Below are positions 13,591-20,711 of a DNA stretch of 27,267 nucleotides, piece by piece. Made by a program: the position numbers and the translations under genes. Source of the stretch: Corynebacterium tuberculostearicum. Lineage in GTDB: Bacteria > Actinomycetota > Actinomycetes > Mycobacteriales > Mycobacteriaceae. A model generated the notes under the pieces. The model ran no database searches and was not told where the DNA came from. It was given only the letters and a program-made list of their open reading frames with translations. The DNA lies in NCBI RefSeq assembly GCF_030503735.1, contig NZ_CP073099.1, positions 1-27,267 of the forward strand. The letters are read 5' to 3'. Position 1 is the first letter of the stretch. Every line of letters starts with the position of its first letter.

Positions 13591-14490
13591 TTAGGCAGCT
13601 ATTTCTTTTTTACTGGTGGTTAGACCAATGCGGTTTTCGAAGTCGACGGGGCTGACCATTCCGAGTGCGGAGTGCCGGCGCCGGCGGTTGTAGACGACTT
13701 CAATCCAGTAGGCAACGGCTTTGCGTGCAGCATCACGGGTCGCCCATCGCTTACGGTCGTAGAATTCAGTCTTTAGCGTCGACCAGAATGACTCAGCCAT
13801 CGCGTTATCGAAGCACACCCCGGTACGCCCCACAGACTGGGCAATGCCCAGGTTGCGGCACACCTCCCAGAGCTTCTCACTGGTAAACTGCGTTCCTCGG
13901 TCAGCATGAAACACCAGCCCATCAGGAACGTCACCACGCAGCGTGTGCGCCATCCGCAGGGCCCGTTCGACCAAACTTGTGTCTTGAACGCTATCCATAG
14001 CCCAGCCCAGCACTCTGCGGGAATGGCCGTCGCGGACCGCGCACAAATACAGCCAGCCCTGGCCGGTGCGCAGGTAGGTAATATCCGACATCCACACTCG
14101 GTTGAGCTCACCAGTATCAAACATGCGCTTGACCAAGTCAGGAAGCGTGGACTTACGCTTGGCTTGAATCGTTGTCACTGGGACAAAGGCCCGCGGGGAA
14201 ATCCCTTCAATGCCCATCATGCGCATCCGTTTAGCCACAGTCTTACGATTAAGCGAAATGTGGTACCGCTCGATAAGTTCTGCGGTGATCCGCGGAGCAC
14301 CATAAACCTCGTCGGAGTCCGACCAAATCTGATGAATCTTACGGTCAACACCATCGTAAAATTCTGCCCGATTATCTTCGCCGGATAGCCGCTTCTGCTG
14401 CGCATGGGCCCATTTGTAATATCCAGACCGAGACACTTTTAATAGCCGTGCCATGCGCTTTATGCTGTAGTTCGCCTTCTCCTGCTGCAT
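13591..14490 (-). CDS. IS3-family transposase OrfB (IS3-B)
   Basis: This encodes 299 residues. The N-terminus YSIKRMARLLKVSRSGYYKWA is the HTH_21 region. The integrase core shows the Asp in MSDITYL, the Asp in FHADRGTQF and the Glu in MAESFWSTLK. It ends YNRRRRHSALGMVSPVDFE, as usual for the family. Its ATG overlaps the OrfA stop by one base (TAATG). It is distinct in sequence from IS3-A and IS3-C. Confidence 0.92.
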   Translation of the reverse strand: MQQEKANYSIKRMARLLKVSRSGYYKWAHAQQKRLSGEDNRAEFYDGVDRKIHQIWSDSDEVYGAPRITAELIERYHISLNRKTVAKRMRMMGIEGISPRAFVPVTTIQAKRKSTLPDLVKRMFDTGELNRVWMSDITYLRTGQGWLYLCAVRDGHSRRVLGWAMDSVQDTSLVERALRMAHTLRGDVPDGLVFHADRGTQFTSEKLWEVCRNLGIAQSVGRTGVCFDNAMAESFWSTLKTEFYDRKRWATRDAARKAVAYWIEVVYNRRRRHSALGMVSPVDFENRIGLTTSKKEIAA

Positions 14491-14807
14491 TAATTCGAAC
14501 TTTTCTGCTCGCGTTGCTTTGCGGCGAAGAAGGCTGTCGCTTTTGACAAAAACTCGTTATCCATCTTGGCCTCAGCCAGCTCACGGCGCAGACGAGCATT
14601 CTCAGCACGAAGATCAGCCTCACTCATCCCATCTGATGCTCCTCGGCGTTCACGTTCGAGTTTGACCCACCGGCCTAAAAGCCCGGCGGAGACACCAATC
14701 TCCTTAGCCACATGGGCAATCGGTCGCTCCGATTCGATTACCAAGTTCGCGGCTTCACGCCGGTACTCCGGCGTGTATTTCTTGCGCTGTTGACTCACAA
14801 TGAACAT
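14490..14807 (-). CDS. IS3-family transposase OrfA (IS3-B)
   Basis: This encodes 105 residues: helix-turn-helix KYTPEYRREAANLVIESERP, then VAKEIGVSAGLLGRWV, followed by a coiled coil (LRAENARLRRELAEAKMDNEFLSKATAFF). It binds the element ends and joins OrfB. Length and layout are typical. Confidence 0.9.
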   Translation of the reverse strand: MFIVSQQRKKYTPEYRREAANLVIESERPIAHVAKEIGVSAGLLGRWVKLERERRGASDGMSEADLRAENARLRRELAEAKMDNEFLSKATAFFAAKQREQKSSN

Positions 14808-14864
14808 CCTCTCCTACGGACACAAGATCCGCACAAATAGGGTGTCCACTAAACGAGGGTAACC

Positions 14865-14921
14865 TCATAGAGCGTTGTCTAGGTGGGTGAGAGTCTCGCG
14901 GAGCCGGTTGAAAAAGTTCAT
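14865..14921 (-). pseudogene. Severed 5' end of the exonuclease gene
   Basis: From the ATG at 14921 the frame reads MNFFNRLRETLTHLDNAL and stops at the edge of IS3-B. The exonuclease piece across the element resumes HLDNAAHPQAG, so the ancestral start was probably MNFFNRLRETLTHLDNA. The frame is open further upstream to 15092, but that part is atypical and lacks a good start. Confidence 0.65.
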
Positions 14922-15085
14922 GCCCACCACACTACGGAGTGTCCCGGACACGCCCTGGTGGGCGTAGAGGACAGTGGGCGGATGTGTCAGGTCGTCGAAA
15001 TTGGGGAGAGGTTTATTTTTGATTGTTTTTCTTTCCCCGTGGGGTAGTGAGGATGCGTGTGTGCCTTGAGTAGTGGGGTAGTTGT

Positions 15086-15269
15086 GTGGCAACCAAATCT
15101 ATTGATTTGGGCGGCAGCCCAACGAGCCGTAAGGCGAGGCGGGAGCCTAAACCGTAACCCGTATTGAACGGTTTTGTTGGTTGATCACCCCTGGGTATAG
15201 AGATACAGGGATATAGTTATAAGCGACCTGGGAAAATAGGTAAATGTGCAGGTTAAGCCCTGTGGATAA
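15086..15269. repeat. Origin-region direct repeat, copy 1 (ends in a DnaA box)
   Basis: This 184-bp segment is about 95% identical to 21620-21802. It contains hairpins CCAAATC-TATT-GATTTGG and GGGC-GGCA-GCCC and ends with TGTGGATAA (15261-15269), the exact complement of the DnaA box TTATCCACA. Two degenerate iterons follow beyond the inserted IS3-C. It represents a second, broken origin. Confidence 0.88.
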
Positions 15270-15329
15270 TGAACTGCTCCCCATTAGTTGGACTGAGAAA
15301 TCAGTTACCTACTAGTGGGGAGCAGTTGT

Positions 15330-15812
15330 ATGCATACACGTAGTTCGTTGTCGGCGGGGCAGCGGGAAGAATTGGTGGCCCTTTTCGAGCAGGGTTGTAG
15401 TTACTGGGCTGCAGCGCATCATGTCGGTGTTGGTGTTTATCCAGTTCGCGCTTTGTTTCGTCGGTTCTTGCTCCATGGCAAGCTGTGTCTTGTGGAAAAG
15501 CCTTCAAAGCAGCAGTACTCCTTCGAGATCAAAAAGGAAGTTGTCCAACGCCATCTCACTGGCGAGTCAAAGATGAGTCTTGCCCGTGAGTTTGGCCTGT
15601 CGTCAGACCAAGTGGTTGGATATTGGTCGCGGAAATGGCGCAAAGGCGGCGATGACGCCTTAAAACCGAAGCCGAAGGGCAGGCCTAAAGGTTCAGCTAA
15701 GCCGAAAGTGCTTTCTGAAGAAGATAAGCTACGTCGCGAAAACGAACGGTTGCGGGCCGAAAATGCCTACCTAAAAAAATTGCGGGACTTGAGGAATCAG
15801 GGACGCGCCTGA
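15330..15812 (+). CDS. IS150-type transposase OrfA (IS3-C)
   Basis: This encodes 160 residues from the ATG at 15330, eight bases after GGGGAG. Two helix-turn-helix regions are visible (CSYWAAAHHVGVGVYPVRALF and KMSLAREFGLSSDQVVGYW), then a basic linker (KPKPKGRPKGSAKPK) and a leucine-zipper coiled coil (KLRRENERLRAENAYLKKL). The longer OrfA with two HTHs is typical of the IS150 subgroup. CTAAAAAAATTG at 15771-15782 holds an in-frame A-AAA-AAA slippery site that leads by -1 into the OrfB frame. Confidence 0.9.
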   Translation: MHTRSSLSAGQREELVALFEQGCSYWAAAHHVGVGVYPVRALFRRFLLHGKLCLVEKPSKQQYSFEIKKEVVQRHLTGESKMSLAREFGLSSDQVVGYWSRKWRKGGDDALKPKPKGRPKGSAKPKVLSEEDKLRRENERLRAENAYLKKLRDLRNQGRA

Positions 15813-15850
15813 AAGTCCAAGCGATCGTCATCCTCAAGTCTCACCACCGC

Positions 15851-16672
15851 TTGGAGTACCTCCTAGAGGCAGCCGGTATGCCGCGGGCGACATTCTTCTA
15901 CCACCAGAAACGACTCAGCGAGCCAGATAAGCACGCTGCGATCAAGGACGCTATCCGGGAAAGCTTCGAGGTTAACAAACATCGCTACGGCTATCGGCGA
16001 GTGTTGCTGGACCTGCGCAACAAGGGCTGGGTGGTCAACCACAAACTCGTTTACAAACTCATGCGCCAGATGGGGCTTCGGGCCAAGATCCGCCAACGCA
16101 GACCGTATATTTCCTACGCAGGAACTAAAAGTCGCATTGCTGACAACAAGCTTGACCGCAAGTTCACCCCAGACACGCCAAACACCGTCTTTGTCAGCGA
16201 CGTCACCGAGTTCAGGGTCGCAGGCCGAAAAGTGTATTTGTCACCGGTGATGGACTTGTTCGACCGCTCAATCGTCGCTTACACCGTGGCTACATCGCCG
16301 ACGGCAGCGTTTACCGCCGAATCCTTGACTAAGGCGATTGCAGCCTGCGCGCCGAAGCCTGGGTGGATGATGCACACCGATCAAGGCTTCCAGTACCAGC
16401 ATTCCTCCTGGCGTAACCTGATCAGTGACAACGGCGGTGTCCAGTCAATGTCGCGAAAAGCCAACTGCTACGACAACGCAGTAATGGAGAACTTCTTTGG
16501 CCACTTGAAAACCGAGATGTACCACGGAGAAGTCTTCGACACCGTCGAGGACTTTAACCAAGCCATCGAAGACTACATCCAGTGGTACAACACCGAACGC
16601 ATCCAACAACGACTCAAGGGCCTGACCCCGATGCACTATCGGAATCAGGCCCTTGAGTCCCTCACCGCCTAG
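15851..16672 (+). CDS. IS150-type transposase OrfB (IS3-C)
   Basis: This encodes 273 residues from the ATG, but the frame is open back to the slippery site at 15773-15779. The functional product is therefore probably an OrfAB fusion made by -1 frameshifting (reading IAGLEESGTRLKVQAIV at the junction). The DDE core shows the Asp in FVSDVTEF, the Asp in MHTDQGFQY and the Glu in AVMENFFGHLK. Length and ending (YNTERIQQRLKGLTPMHYR) are normal. Confidence 0.92.
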   Translation: MEYLLEAAGMPRATFFYHQKRLSEPDKHAAIKDAIRESFEVNKHRYGYRRVLLDLRNKGWVVNHKLVYKLMRQMGLRAKIRQRRPYISYAGTKSRIADNKLDRKFTPDTPNTVFVSDVTEFRVAGRKVYLSPVMDLFDRSIVAYTVATSPTAAFTAESLTKAIAACAPKPGWMMHTDQGFQYQHSSWRNLISDNGGVQSMSRKANCYDNAVMENFFGHLKTEMYHGEVFDTVEDFNQAIEDYIQWYNTERIQQRLKGLTPMHYRNQALESLTA

Positions 16673-16718
16673 AATTAAACCAGTCCAACTTTTGGGGGCC
16701 AGTTCATAACCTGGGGTT

Positions 16719-16759
16719 GTGTGGTAAATATGCGCAGAGTGTGTGGTAAATATGCGCAG
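16719..16759. repeat. Two degenerate iterons of the broken origin
   Basis: GTGTGGTAAATATGCGCAG occurs at 16719-16737 and 16741-16759, with a 22-bp period. It matches the intact iteron core (GTATCGGTAAATCTGCGCA) at most positions, with consistent differences shared by both copies. That suggests a related but distinct Rep specificity rather than random decay. Confidence 0.75.
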
Positions 16760-16778
16760 CCCGACCAGCAAGAGGGAA

Positions 16779-16796
16779 AGCACCCCGAGGGGTGCT
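16779..16796 (-). terminator. Terminator-like hairpin
   Basis: AGCACCCC-GA-GGGGTGCT forms a perfect 8-bp stem 23 bases beyond the stop of the 16820-17074 gene. On the minus strand it is followed by the pyrimidine-rich TTCCCTCTT. Its place between iterons and gene mirrors the repA terminator in the intact origin. Confidence 0.6.
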
Positions 16797-16819
16797 GCCT
16801 TTGTTTGTCTTGTTTGGGG

Positions 16820-17074
16820 TTAGTCGTTGAGAACGATCGAGACTGGAGGGCCGTAGAGCGATGCTTGACGTAGGTCGATCGTGGAGTAAAACTCGTATTC
16901 CTTGTTCAGCGTGGCGTCTGCGAGGTTGCCTCTTACTGCGGCGTCCTGCTCCCCGCTATAGCGTGCCAAGATGAACCCGGTTGCGCATGCCCAGGCTTCG
17001 GCGCGAGTCCTGAAGCATGGAGTGGTGAAGTACTCCTCATTGGTGGTGGGGTTGAAAATAACTGCTGTCGTCAC
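16820..17074 (-). CDS. Small hypothetical protein
   Basis: This encodes 84 residues from a GTG at 17074, eight bases after AAAGGA. The sequence (MTTAVIFNPTTNEEYFTTPC, then FRTRAEAWACATGFILARYSG, ending YGPPVSIVLND) suggests a small alpha/beta fold with a beta-hairpin start. It occupies the place that repA has beside the intact origin, but is unrelated to RepA. Function unknown. Confidence 0.6.
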   Translation of the reverse strand: MTTAVIFNPTTNEEYFTTPCFRTRAEAWACATGFILARYSGEQDAAVRGNLADATLNKEYEFYSTIDLRQASLYGPPVSIVLND

Positions 17075-17479
17075 AGTGGTCCTTTCTCTCGGTGTGACTC
17101 TTTTAGTGTATGAGCGCTGTGTGCATACCCCGGTGGGCTGAGGAGCATAGGTGACTACGAAAAGGGACTGCTCTCTTTTGCGCGTGCGCGCCCTAACGTT
17201 TTGAGCGCGCTCTGTTGCTCATACTGGTCAGGCAATGCGCCGGCGCATTGCCTGACACAAGCGACCTGCTATCTGGTCACCGGTGTTCATACTCTCTGAC
17301 CATGGCCTATGGTCGCTGGCGCGCCTAGTTTCATGGTACAAAGCCCTAGGCGACTGGCCTCAGGGCTACAAGCCTTGCAGCGCGCCTCGGCTGCCTATGC
17401 ATGAGAACGAAACTCCTGGAGCGTCCAGGAAAGACGCGCTCCGGAGCGTTCCTCGCCGAGACAGACCCGTACAGTGTCA
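17075..17479. other. Hairpin-rich intergenic region, possible second oriT-like site
   Basis: No gene is credible here. The region holds a perfect 30-bp palindrome (17227-17256, arms GTCAGGCAATGCGCC) that continues into ACAAGCG, giving the inverted 11-mer shared with the oriT candidate. Further dyads are TCCTGGA-GCG-TCCAGGA near 17413-17431 and CGCTCCGGAGCG near 17438-17449. Structure and the shared 11-mer recall the oriT at 146-270. Confidence 0.45.
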
Positions 17480-17695
17480 TTAGTTCGCCGGTGGTTTGCC
17501 CCAGTCAGGGCGCTTGGTTAGGTGCCACGACCCGCACGAGGGGCATTCGTAGATCCGCAGCGGCCCTGCCCGTCGCGACCGTTTCAGTGCTACATGCACG
17601 GCGTCATCATAGTGCTCGTGTTCGCGTTTACCAGTTTCGGAGCACAGTACGCGTTCGACTGGCGGCTTCTTCGACCTCCTCCGATGGTGCTTCAT
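17480..17695 (-). CDS. Small zinc-ribbon-like protein
   Basis: This encodes 71 residues from the ATG at 17695 (a GTG at 17698 is also in frame). A cysteine in RVLCSETGKREHEHYDDAVHVAL is followed after about 35 residues by YECPSCGSWHLTK, a pattern seen in small actinobacterial plasmid and phage proteins and suggesting a single zinc-binding ribbon. The N-terminus is strongly basic (KHHRRRSKKPP). It starts 12 bases after the MFS stop on the same strand, so it is probably the last gene of the cargo transcript, or a pre-existing plasmid gene next to which the cargo was inserted. Nucleic-acid binding is plausible only. Confidence 0.6.
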   Translation of the reverse strand: MKHHRRRSKKPPVERVLCSETGKREHEHYDDAVHVALKRSRRAGPLRIYECPSCGSWHLTKRPDWGKPPAN

Positions 17696-17707
17696 CACAC
17701 AATGATT

Positions 17708-19072
17708 CTAAACTTCAGGTGTAACTGGCTCCTGTAGGTGACTGATGATGGTGGCAGCAACTACGAGCGCTGCGGCACCGAAGACTCCACCGGCGACCGC
17801 GACGGCTGTGTGGAAGCCTGTGAGGAACGCTCCACTGGCGACCATTACGCCGAGGACTGCGACGCCGACGACGCTGCCGGTCTGGCGGGCGGCATTGATG
17901 ACTCCTCCTGCAATGCCGACATGTTCCGGCGGGGCCGAGGCCACTGCGGCCGAGGTCGCGGCCGGCATCGCGAAGGCCATCCCGAATCCAGCCGTGAAGG
18001 TCAACACCGCGACCACCACGTAAGGGGTTTCTGCGGTGAGCAGCACGAGGCTGCTGAAGCCGATCGTGCCGACTACCAGGCCGGTGAGCATGGTGGGGAA
18101 CGCGCCCCACCGGGCGACGGCACGGCCGCCCAGCGGTGACGCGATCACGGCGCTGCACGCCTGTGGTGCCAGCGCGAGGCCTGCCAGCCACGGCTCGTAT
18201 CCCAGGTACTGCTGGAAGAAGAGGGAGAGCACGAAGAGTTGTCCGAAGAAGCTGATGTTGAGCGCGAGCCCTACCATTGCGGCCACGGAGAACCGGGCAC
18301 GAGTGAACAAGGCCATCGGCAGCATCGGGTCCGGGTGTCGTCGCTCTGCGATGATGAACAGGGCGAGGAAGACGCCCCCGGCGATCAGCGCGGCTACCTG
18401 CCAGGGTGACCATCCGTTTTCGCCTGCGGTGATGACTGCATAGGTTACTGCCACCAGCGTGAGCACGGAGAGCACCTGTCCGGGTAGGTCCACCCGTCTC
18501 GCGCGACTGCCCGTGAGCGCGGGAATTGCCCACAAGGTGAGCAGACAGCCGATAGCGACGATGGGGAGGTTGACCCAGAACACCGCCCGCCACCCGATCG
18601 TCGACACCAGCGCTCCGCCCAGGACCGGTCCGATCGCGGCGGCAACACCTCCTGCGCCGCCCCACAGCCCGATGGCGCGTGCTCGTTCCTTCGGATCGTC
18701 GTACACAGCCGACAGCAATGCCAGAGAGCCCGGCACGATCGCTGCCGCGCCCACGCCCTGGACGGCGCGACCAGCGACGAGGAACCCGCCTGTGGGAGCG
18801 AGGGCGCACACGGCCGAGAGCACAGCAAAGACCACCAGGCCAGCGAGGTAGACCCTGCGGGCCCCGAGACGGTCGCATGCGGCCCCAGCTGTGAGAAGGA
18901 ACGCGGCGAACACGAGGGTGTAAGCGTCGACGACCCACTGCAGTGAGCCCACCGTCGTGTCGAGGTCAGTGCCGATCTCGGCGAGGGCGACATTGACGAT
19001 GGTCGTATCGAGCATGACGATGAAGAAACCGAGGAGGGTCGCGACCAGCGCCGTGCGCCGATGCGCGGTCAT
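17708..19072 (-). CDS. MFS multidrug-type exporter, DHA2 (14-TM) family
   Basis: This encodes 454 residues. I set the start at the ATG 19072, which overlaps the formyltransferase stop as ATGA; the frame is open further upstream but that part is out-of-frame shadow. TM1 carries the DHA motif LDTTIVNVALAEIGTDL. Motif A is DRLGARRVYLAG, and the antiporter motif C is GLWGGAGGVAAAIGPVLGGAL. Up to 14 hydrophobic segments follow, ending at IISHLQEPVTPEV. DHA2 proteins export drugs or secondary metabolites using the proton gradient. Coupling to two modifying enzymes suggests export of, and self-protection against, their product. A stand-alone drug-resistance role remains possible. Confidence 0.88.
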   Translation of the reverse strand: MTAHRRTALVATLLGFFIVMLDTTIVNVALAEIGTDLDTTVGSLQWVVDAYTLVFAAFLLTAGAACDRLGARRVYLAGLVVFAVLSAVCALAPTGGFLVAGRAVQGVGAAAIVPGSLALLSAVYDDPKERARAIGLWGGAGGVAAAIGPVLGGALVSTIGWRAVFWVNLPIVAIGCLLTLWAIPALTGSRARRVDLPGQVLSVLTLVAVTYAVITAGENGWSPWQVAALIAGGVFLALFIIAERRHPDPMLPMALFTRARFSVAAMVGLALNISFFGQLFVLSLFFQQYLGYEPWLAGLALAPQACSAVIASPLGGRAVARWGAFPTMLTGLVVGTIGFSSLVLLTAETPYVVVAVLTFTAGFGMAFAMPAATSAAVASAPPEHVGIAGGVINAARQTGSVVGVAVLGVMVASGAFLTGFHTAVAVAGGVFGAAALVVAATIISHLQEPVTPEV

Positions 19073-19731
19073 ACGCGAGACTCCAGCGAAGCCTCGGCGG
19101 GCGGGTGGCCGAAGTAGGTGCGCTTGCTCAGGTCTTGATCCCAGGTCCGGTAGGACCGGTCCAGCAGTGTCGGCAGCACCAGATCGAACAGGCGCCAGGA
19201 CGCGGCGAAGTGCATGTCCCGGATCTCCCTGGCCGTCTCTCCCCCGGTGAGCGCGAGGAGTTGCTGGGCGACGAGGGGGCCCTCGTCGAGCCCAGCTGTC
19301 GTTCGCACTGCGGAGACTCCGCCCTGGGTCTCGTGGTTCTCGGCCATCCAATAGAACGGTGCCAGCCCCGCATAGCGGGGCAACGGGCTGGGGTGGAAGT
19401 TGAGGGCGTCGTAGCTCGGAACCGCGAGGAGTCGCTGCCCGAGCCGCAGCTGGTAGTTGGCGACGATGAAGTAGTCCGGCGCCAGGCCCCCAATGGCGGT
19501 AATGAATTCGTCGGTGTTGATGTGCGCCGGCCGCAGCGTATGCACATCCAGCTCGGCGGCGTCCTTCGCGAGGTCGAGGGGCTCGGGCTCATCGAGGTAG
19601 TAGTCACAGAGTGCGCCGGGTTCACGCAGCACCACAGCCGCCAGGATGACATCATCGTGCCTGGCAAGTCGGGTGAGGAAGTAAGAGCCAAAGACGGAAT
19701 TGGTCTCGGTGAAGAGCACCATGCGTGTCAT
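19069..19731 (-). CDS. Formyltransferase (methionyl-tRNA formyltransferase-like fold)
   Basis: This encodes 220 residues from the ATG at 19731, which overlaps the ThiF-like stop as ATGA. The catalytic signature of 10-formyl-tetrahydrofolate-dependent formyltransferases is intact: N111 and H113 in LNFHPSPLPRYAGLAPFYW and D149 in TTAGLDEGPL. The protein lacks the C-terminal tRNA-binding OB domain of Fmt (about 310 residues), so it probably formylates an amine on a small molecule, sugar nucleotide or peptide rather than initiator tRNA. The N-terminal Rossmann half (MVLFTETNSVFGSYFLTRL) is typical. Context with an E1-like adenylyltransferase and an exporter suggests a step in making a modified metabolite or peptide. 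Substrate unknown. Confidence 0.82.
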   Translation of the reverse strand: MTRMVLFTETNSVFGSYFLTRLARHDDVILAAVVLREPGALCDYYLDEPEPLDLAKDAAELDVHTLRPAHINTDEFITAIGGLAPDYFIVANYQLRLGQRLLAVPSYDALNFHPSPLPRYAGLAPFYWMAENHETQGGVSAVRTTAGLDEGPLVAQQLLALTGGETAREIRDMHFAASWRLFDLVLPTLLDRSYRTWDQDLSKRTYFGHPPAEASLESRV

Positions 19732-20606
19732 TTCGCCCACCACGCCTTCTCAACGGTCTTCGCTTCCCAGGTCAGGGTGTCGAAGAGCGCGTACCCGGGC
19801 TGCACAGGCAGAGGCGTACGGCCGGGCAAGTCCATGATCTCTTGGGCGAGGCGTTCAACGAGGACGCCTTCGGCCAGGGGCGGGCAGGCTCCGAAGATCG
19901 GCATCGTCTGCTTCTCCACGAACCACTCATCCAGCGTGCCTGGCGAGGGGAAGTCCTGATGCTCGGGCATGATGCGTTCCATCAGCCGGTGGATCACGTC
20001 CGGGGTGAACTCGGCATCCTCGGGGAGATCGTAGACCTCCTCGATGGGCATCGAGTCCTTCGTGTAGGTGAACACGACCGTCGAGTGCGCGACGGTCGGG
20101 ATCTTGAACATGAACCTGCACCGGTCCGAGGCGCGGAAGGCGCGATGGAGGGCGTAGCGGTTGCTGATCTGGTAGAACTCCATCTGGTCCATCACATAGT
20201 CGCAGCCGTCCATGAACTCTTCAGCCGTGTCTGGGGTGATGCCCTCGGGGAAGACATCGATGTTGACATCCCCGGTCAGTGCGAAGACCTGCTCCGCGAC
20301 GACTTCGGCCTTGTTGCGGCCGATCGTGTCTCGCCCGGCGCCGTACTGGCGTTGCACGTTAGTCAGGTCGAAGTGGTCGGGATCGGCCAGTTTCAGGTTG
20401 AGTGCGCCCATGCGCACCAAGCGGGCGGCTGCGGCACCGCCGATGCCCCCGGTGCCGACGATGCCGATCACGGCATCGCGCAACCGTGCTTGGCGTTCAC
20501 GCTGTTCCTCGGTGGTGTCGCCGAGCCAACCCAGGTTGCGGTCAACGCGTTCCCAGTAGAAGTCCTCATCGTAGTGCCCGCGTAGCCGTTGGCGGTCCCC
20601 GTTCAT
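19728..20606 (-). CDS. ThiF/MoeB/MccB-family adenylyltransferase (E1-like)
   Basis: This encodes 292 residues. The nucleotide-binding loop GTGGIGG is at 51-57. It is followed by LADPDHFDLTNVQRQ (74-88, with the conserved Asp, Asn, Arg and Gln), GRNKAE with Lys99, and CDYVMDQMEF (Asp140). These residues activate a C-terminal carboxylate by adenylation. Both zinc-binding CxxC pairs of ThiF/MoeB are missing. C241 in IFGACPPL is a candidate thiol. An N-terminal extension of about 45 residues (HYDEDFYWERVDRNLGWLG) could bind a substrate, as in MccB, but this is unproven. Head of a coupled operon with formyltransferase and exporter; GGGAG lies eight bases before the ATG. No MccA-like mini-gene is visible upstream. 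Confidence 0.82.
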   Translation of the reverse strand: MNGDRQRLRGHYDEDFYWERVDRNLGWLGDTTEEQRERQARLRDAVIGIVGTGGIGGAAAARLVRMGALNLKLADPDHFDLTNVQRQYGAGRDTIGRNKAEVVAEQVFALTGDVNIDVFPEGITPDTAEEFMDGCDYVMDQMEFYQISNRYALHRAFRASDRCRFMFKIPTVAHSTVVFTYTKDSMPIEEVYDLPEDAEFTPDVIHRLMERIMPEHQDFPSPGTLDEWFVEKQTMPIFGACPPLAEGVLVERLAQEIMDLPGRTPLPVQPGYALFDTLTWEAKTVEKAWWAK

Positions 20607-20653
20607 CGCGATCGCTCCCTTCGCCTTCCTGATGCAATGAATCTGGTGAGTTC

Positions 20654-20689
20654 AGACTATGCCTGCGATTGTTCGGTCGTCACCGAACA
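20654..20689 (-). promoter_or_regulatory. Operator palindrome and probable promoter of the cargo operon
   Basis: TGTTCGGT-CGTC-ACCGAACA (20670-20689) is a perfect 8-bp-arm dyad in the gap between the divergent ThiF-like and ArsR-type genes. On the minus strand it overlaps a possible -35 (TGACGA) placed 17 bases from TAGTCT (20654-20659). Binding by the adjacent regulator would block the operon. Confidence 0.6.
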
Positions 20690-20711
20690 GTTCCGGGTGC
20701 ACACTGGAGGC

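Larger units (their letters stand above)
13548..14864 (-). mobile_element. IS3-family insertion sequence (IS3-B)
   Basis: The element is about 1.3 kb with imperfect ends GGTTGCCCGC...GTGGACAC (left) and GGTTACCCTC...GTGGACAC (right, inverted). It carries orfA and orfB on the minus strand, and separates the exonuclease gene from its original first 17 codons. Both flanks contain the target-derived CTAGACAACGCT, but not immediately adjoining the ends, so simple short target duplication does not explain the junction. Confidence 0.85.
15270..16706 (+). mobile_element. IS3-family (IS150-like) insertion sequence (IS3-C)
   Basis: The element is 1437 bp with 26-bp inverted ends beginning TGAACTG and sharing AGTTGGACTG, flanked by the three-base duplication TAA (15267-15269 and 16707-16709). 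The left duplication is the last three bases of a DnaA box. It encodes orfA and orfB on the plus strand, with an A7 frameshift site between them. Confidence 0.93.

Noticed and set aside
19073..19351. Longer start for the exporter (547 residues).
   Set aside because: The extra N-terminus is a shadow of the formyltransferase gene. The ATGA overlap at 19069-19072 and the MFS TM1 motif fix the start at 19072.
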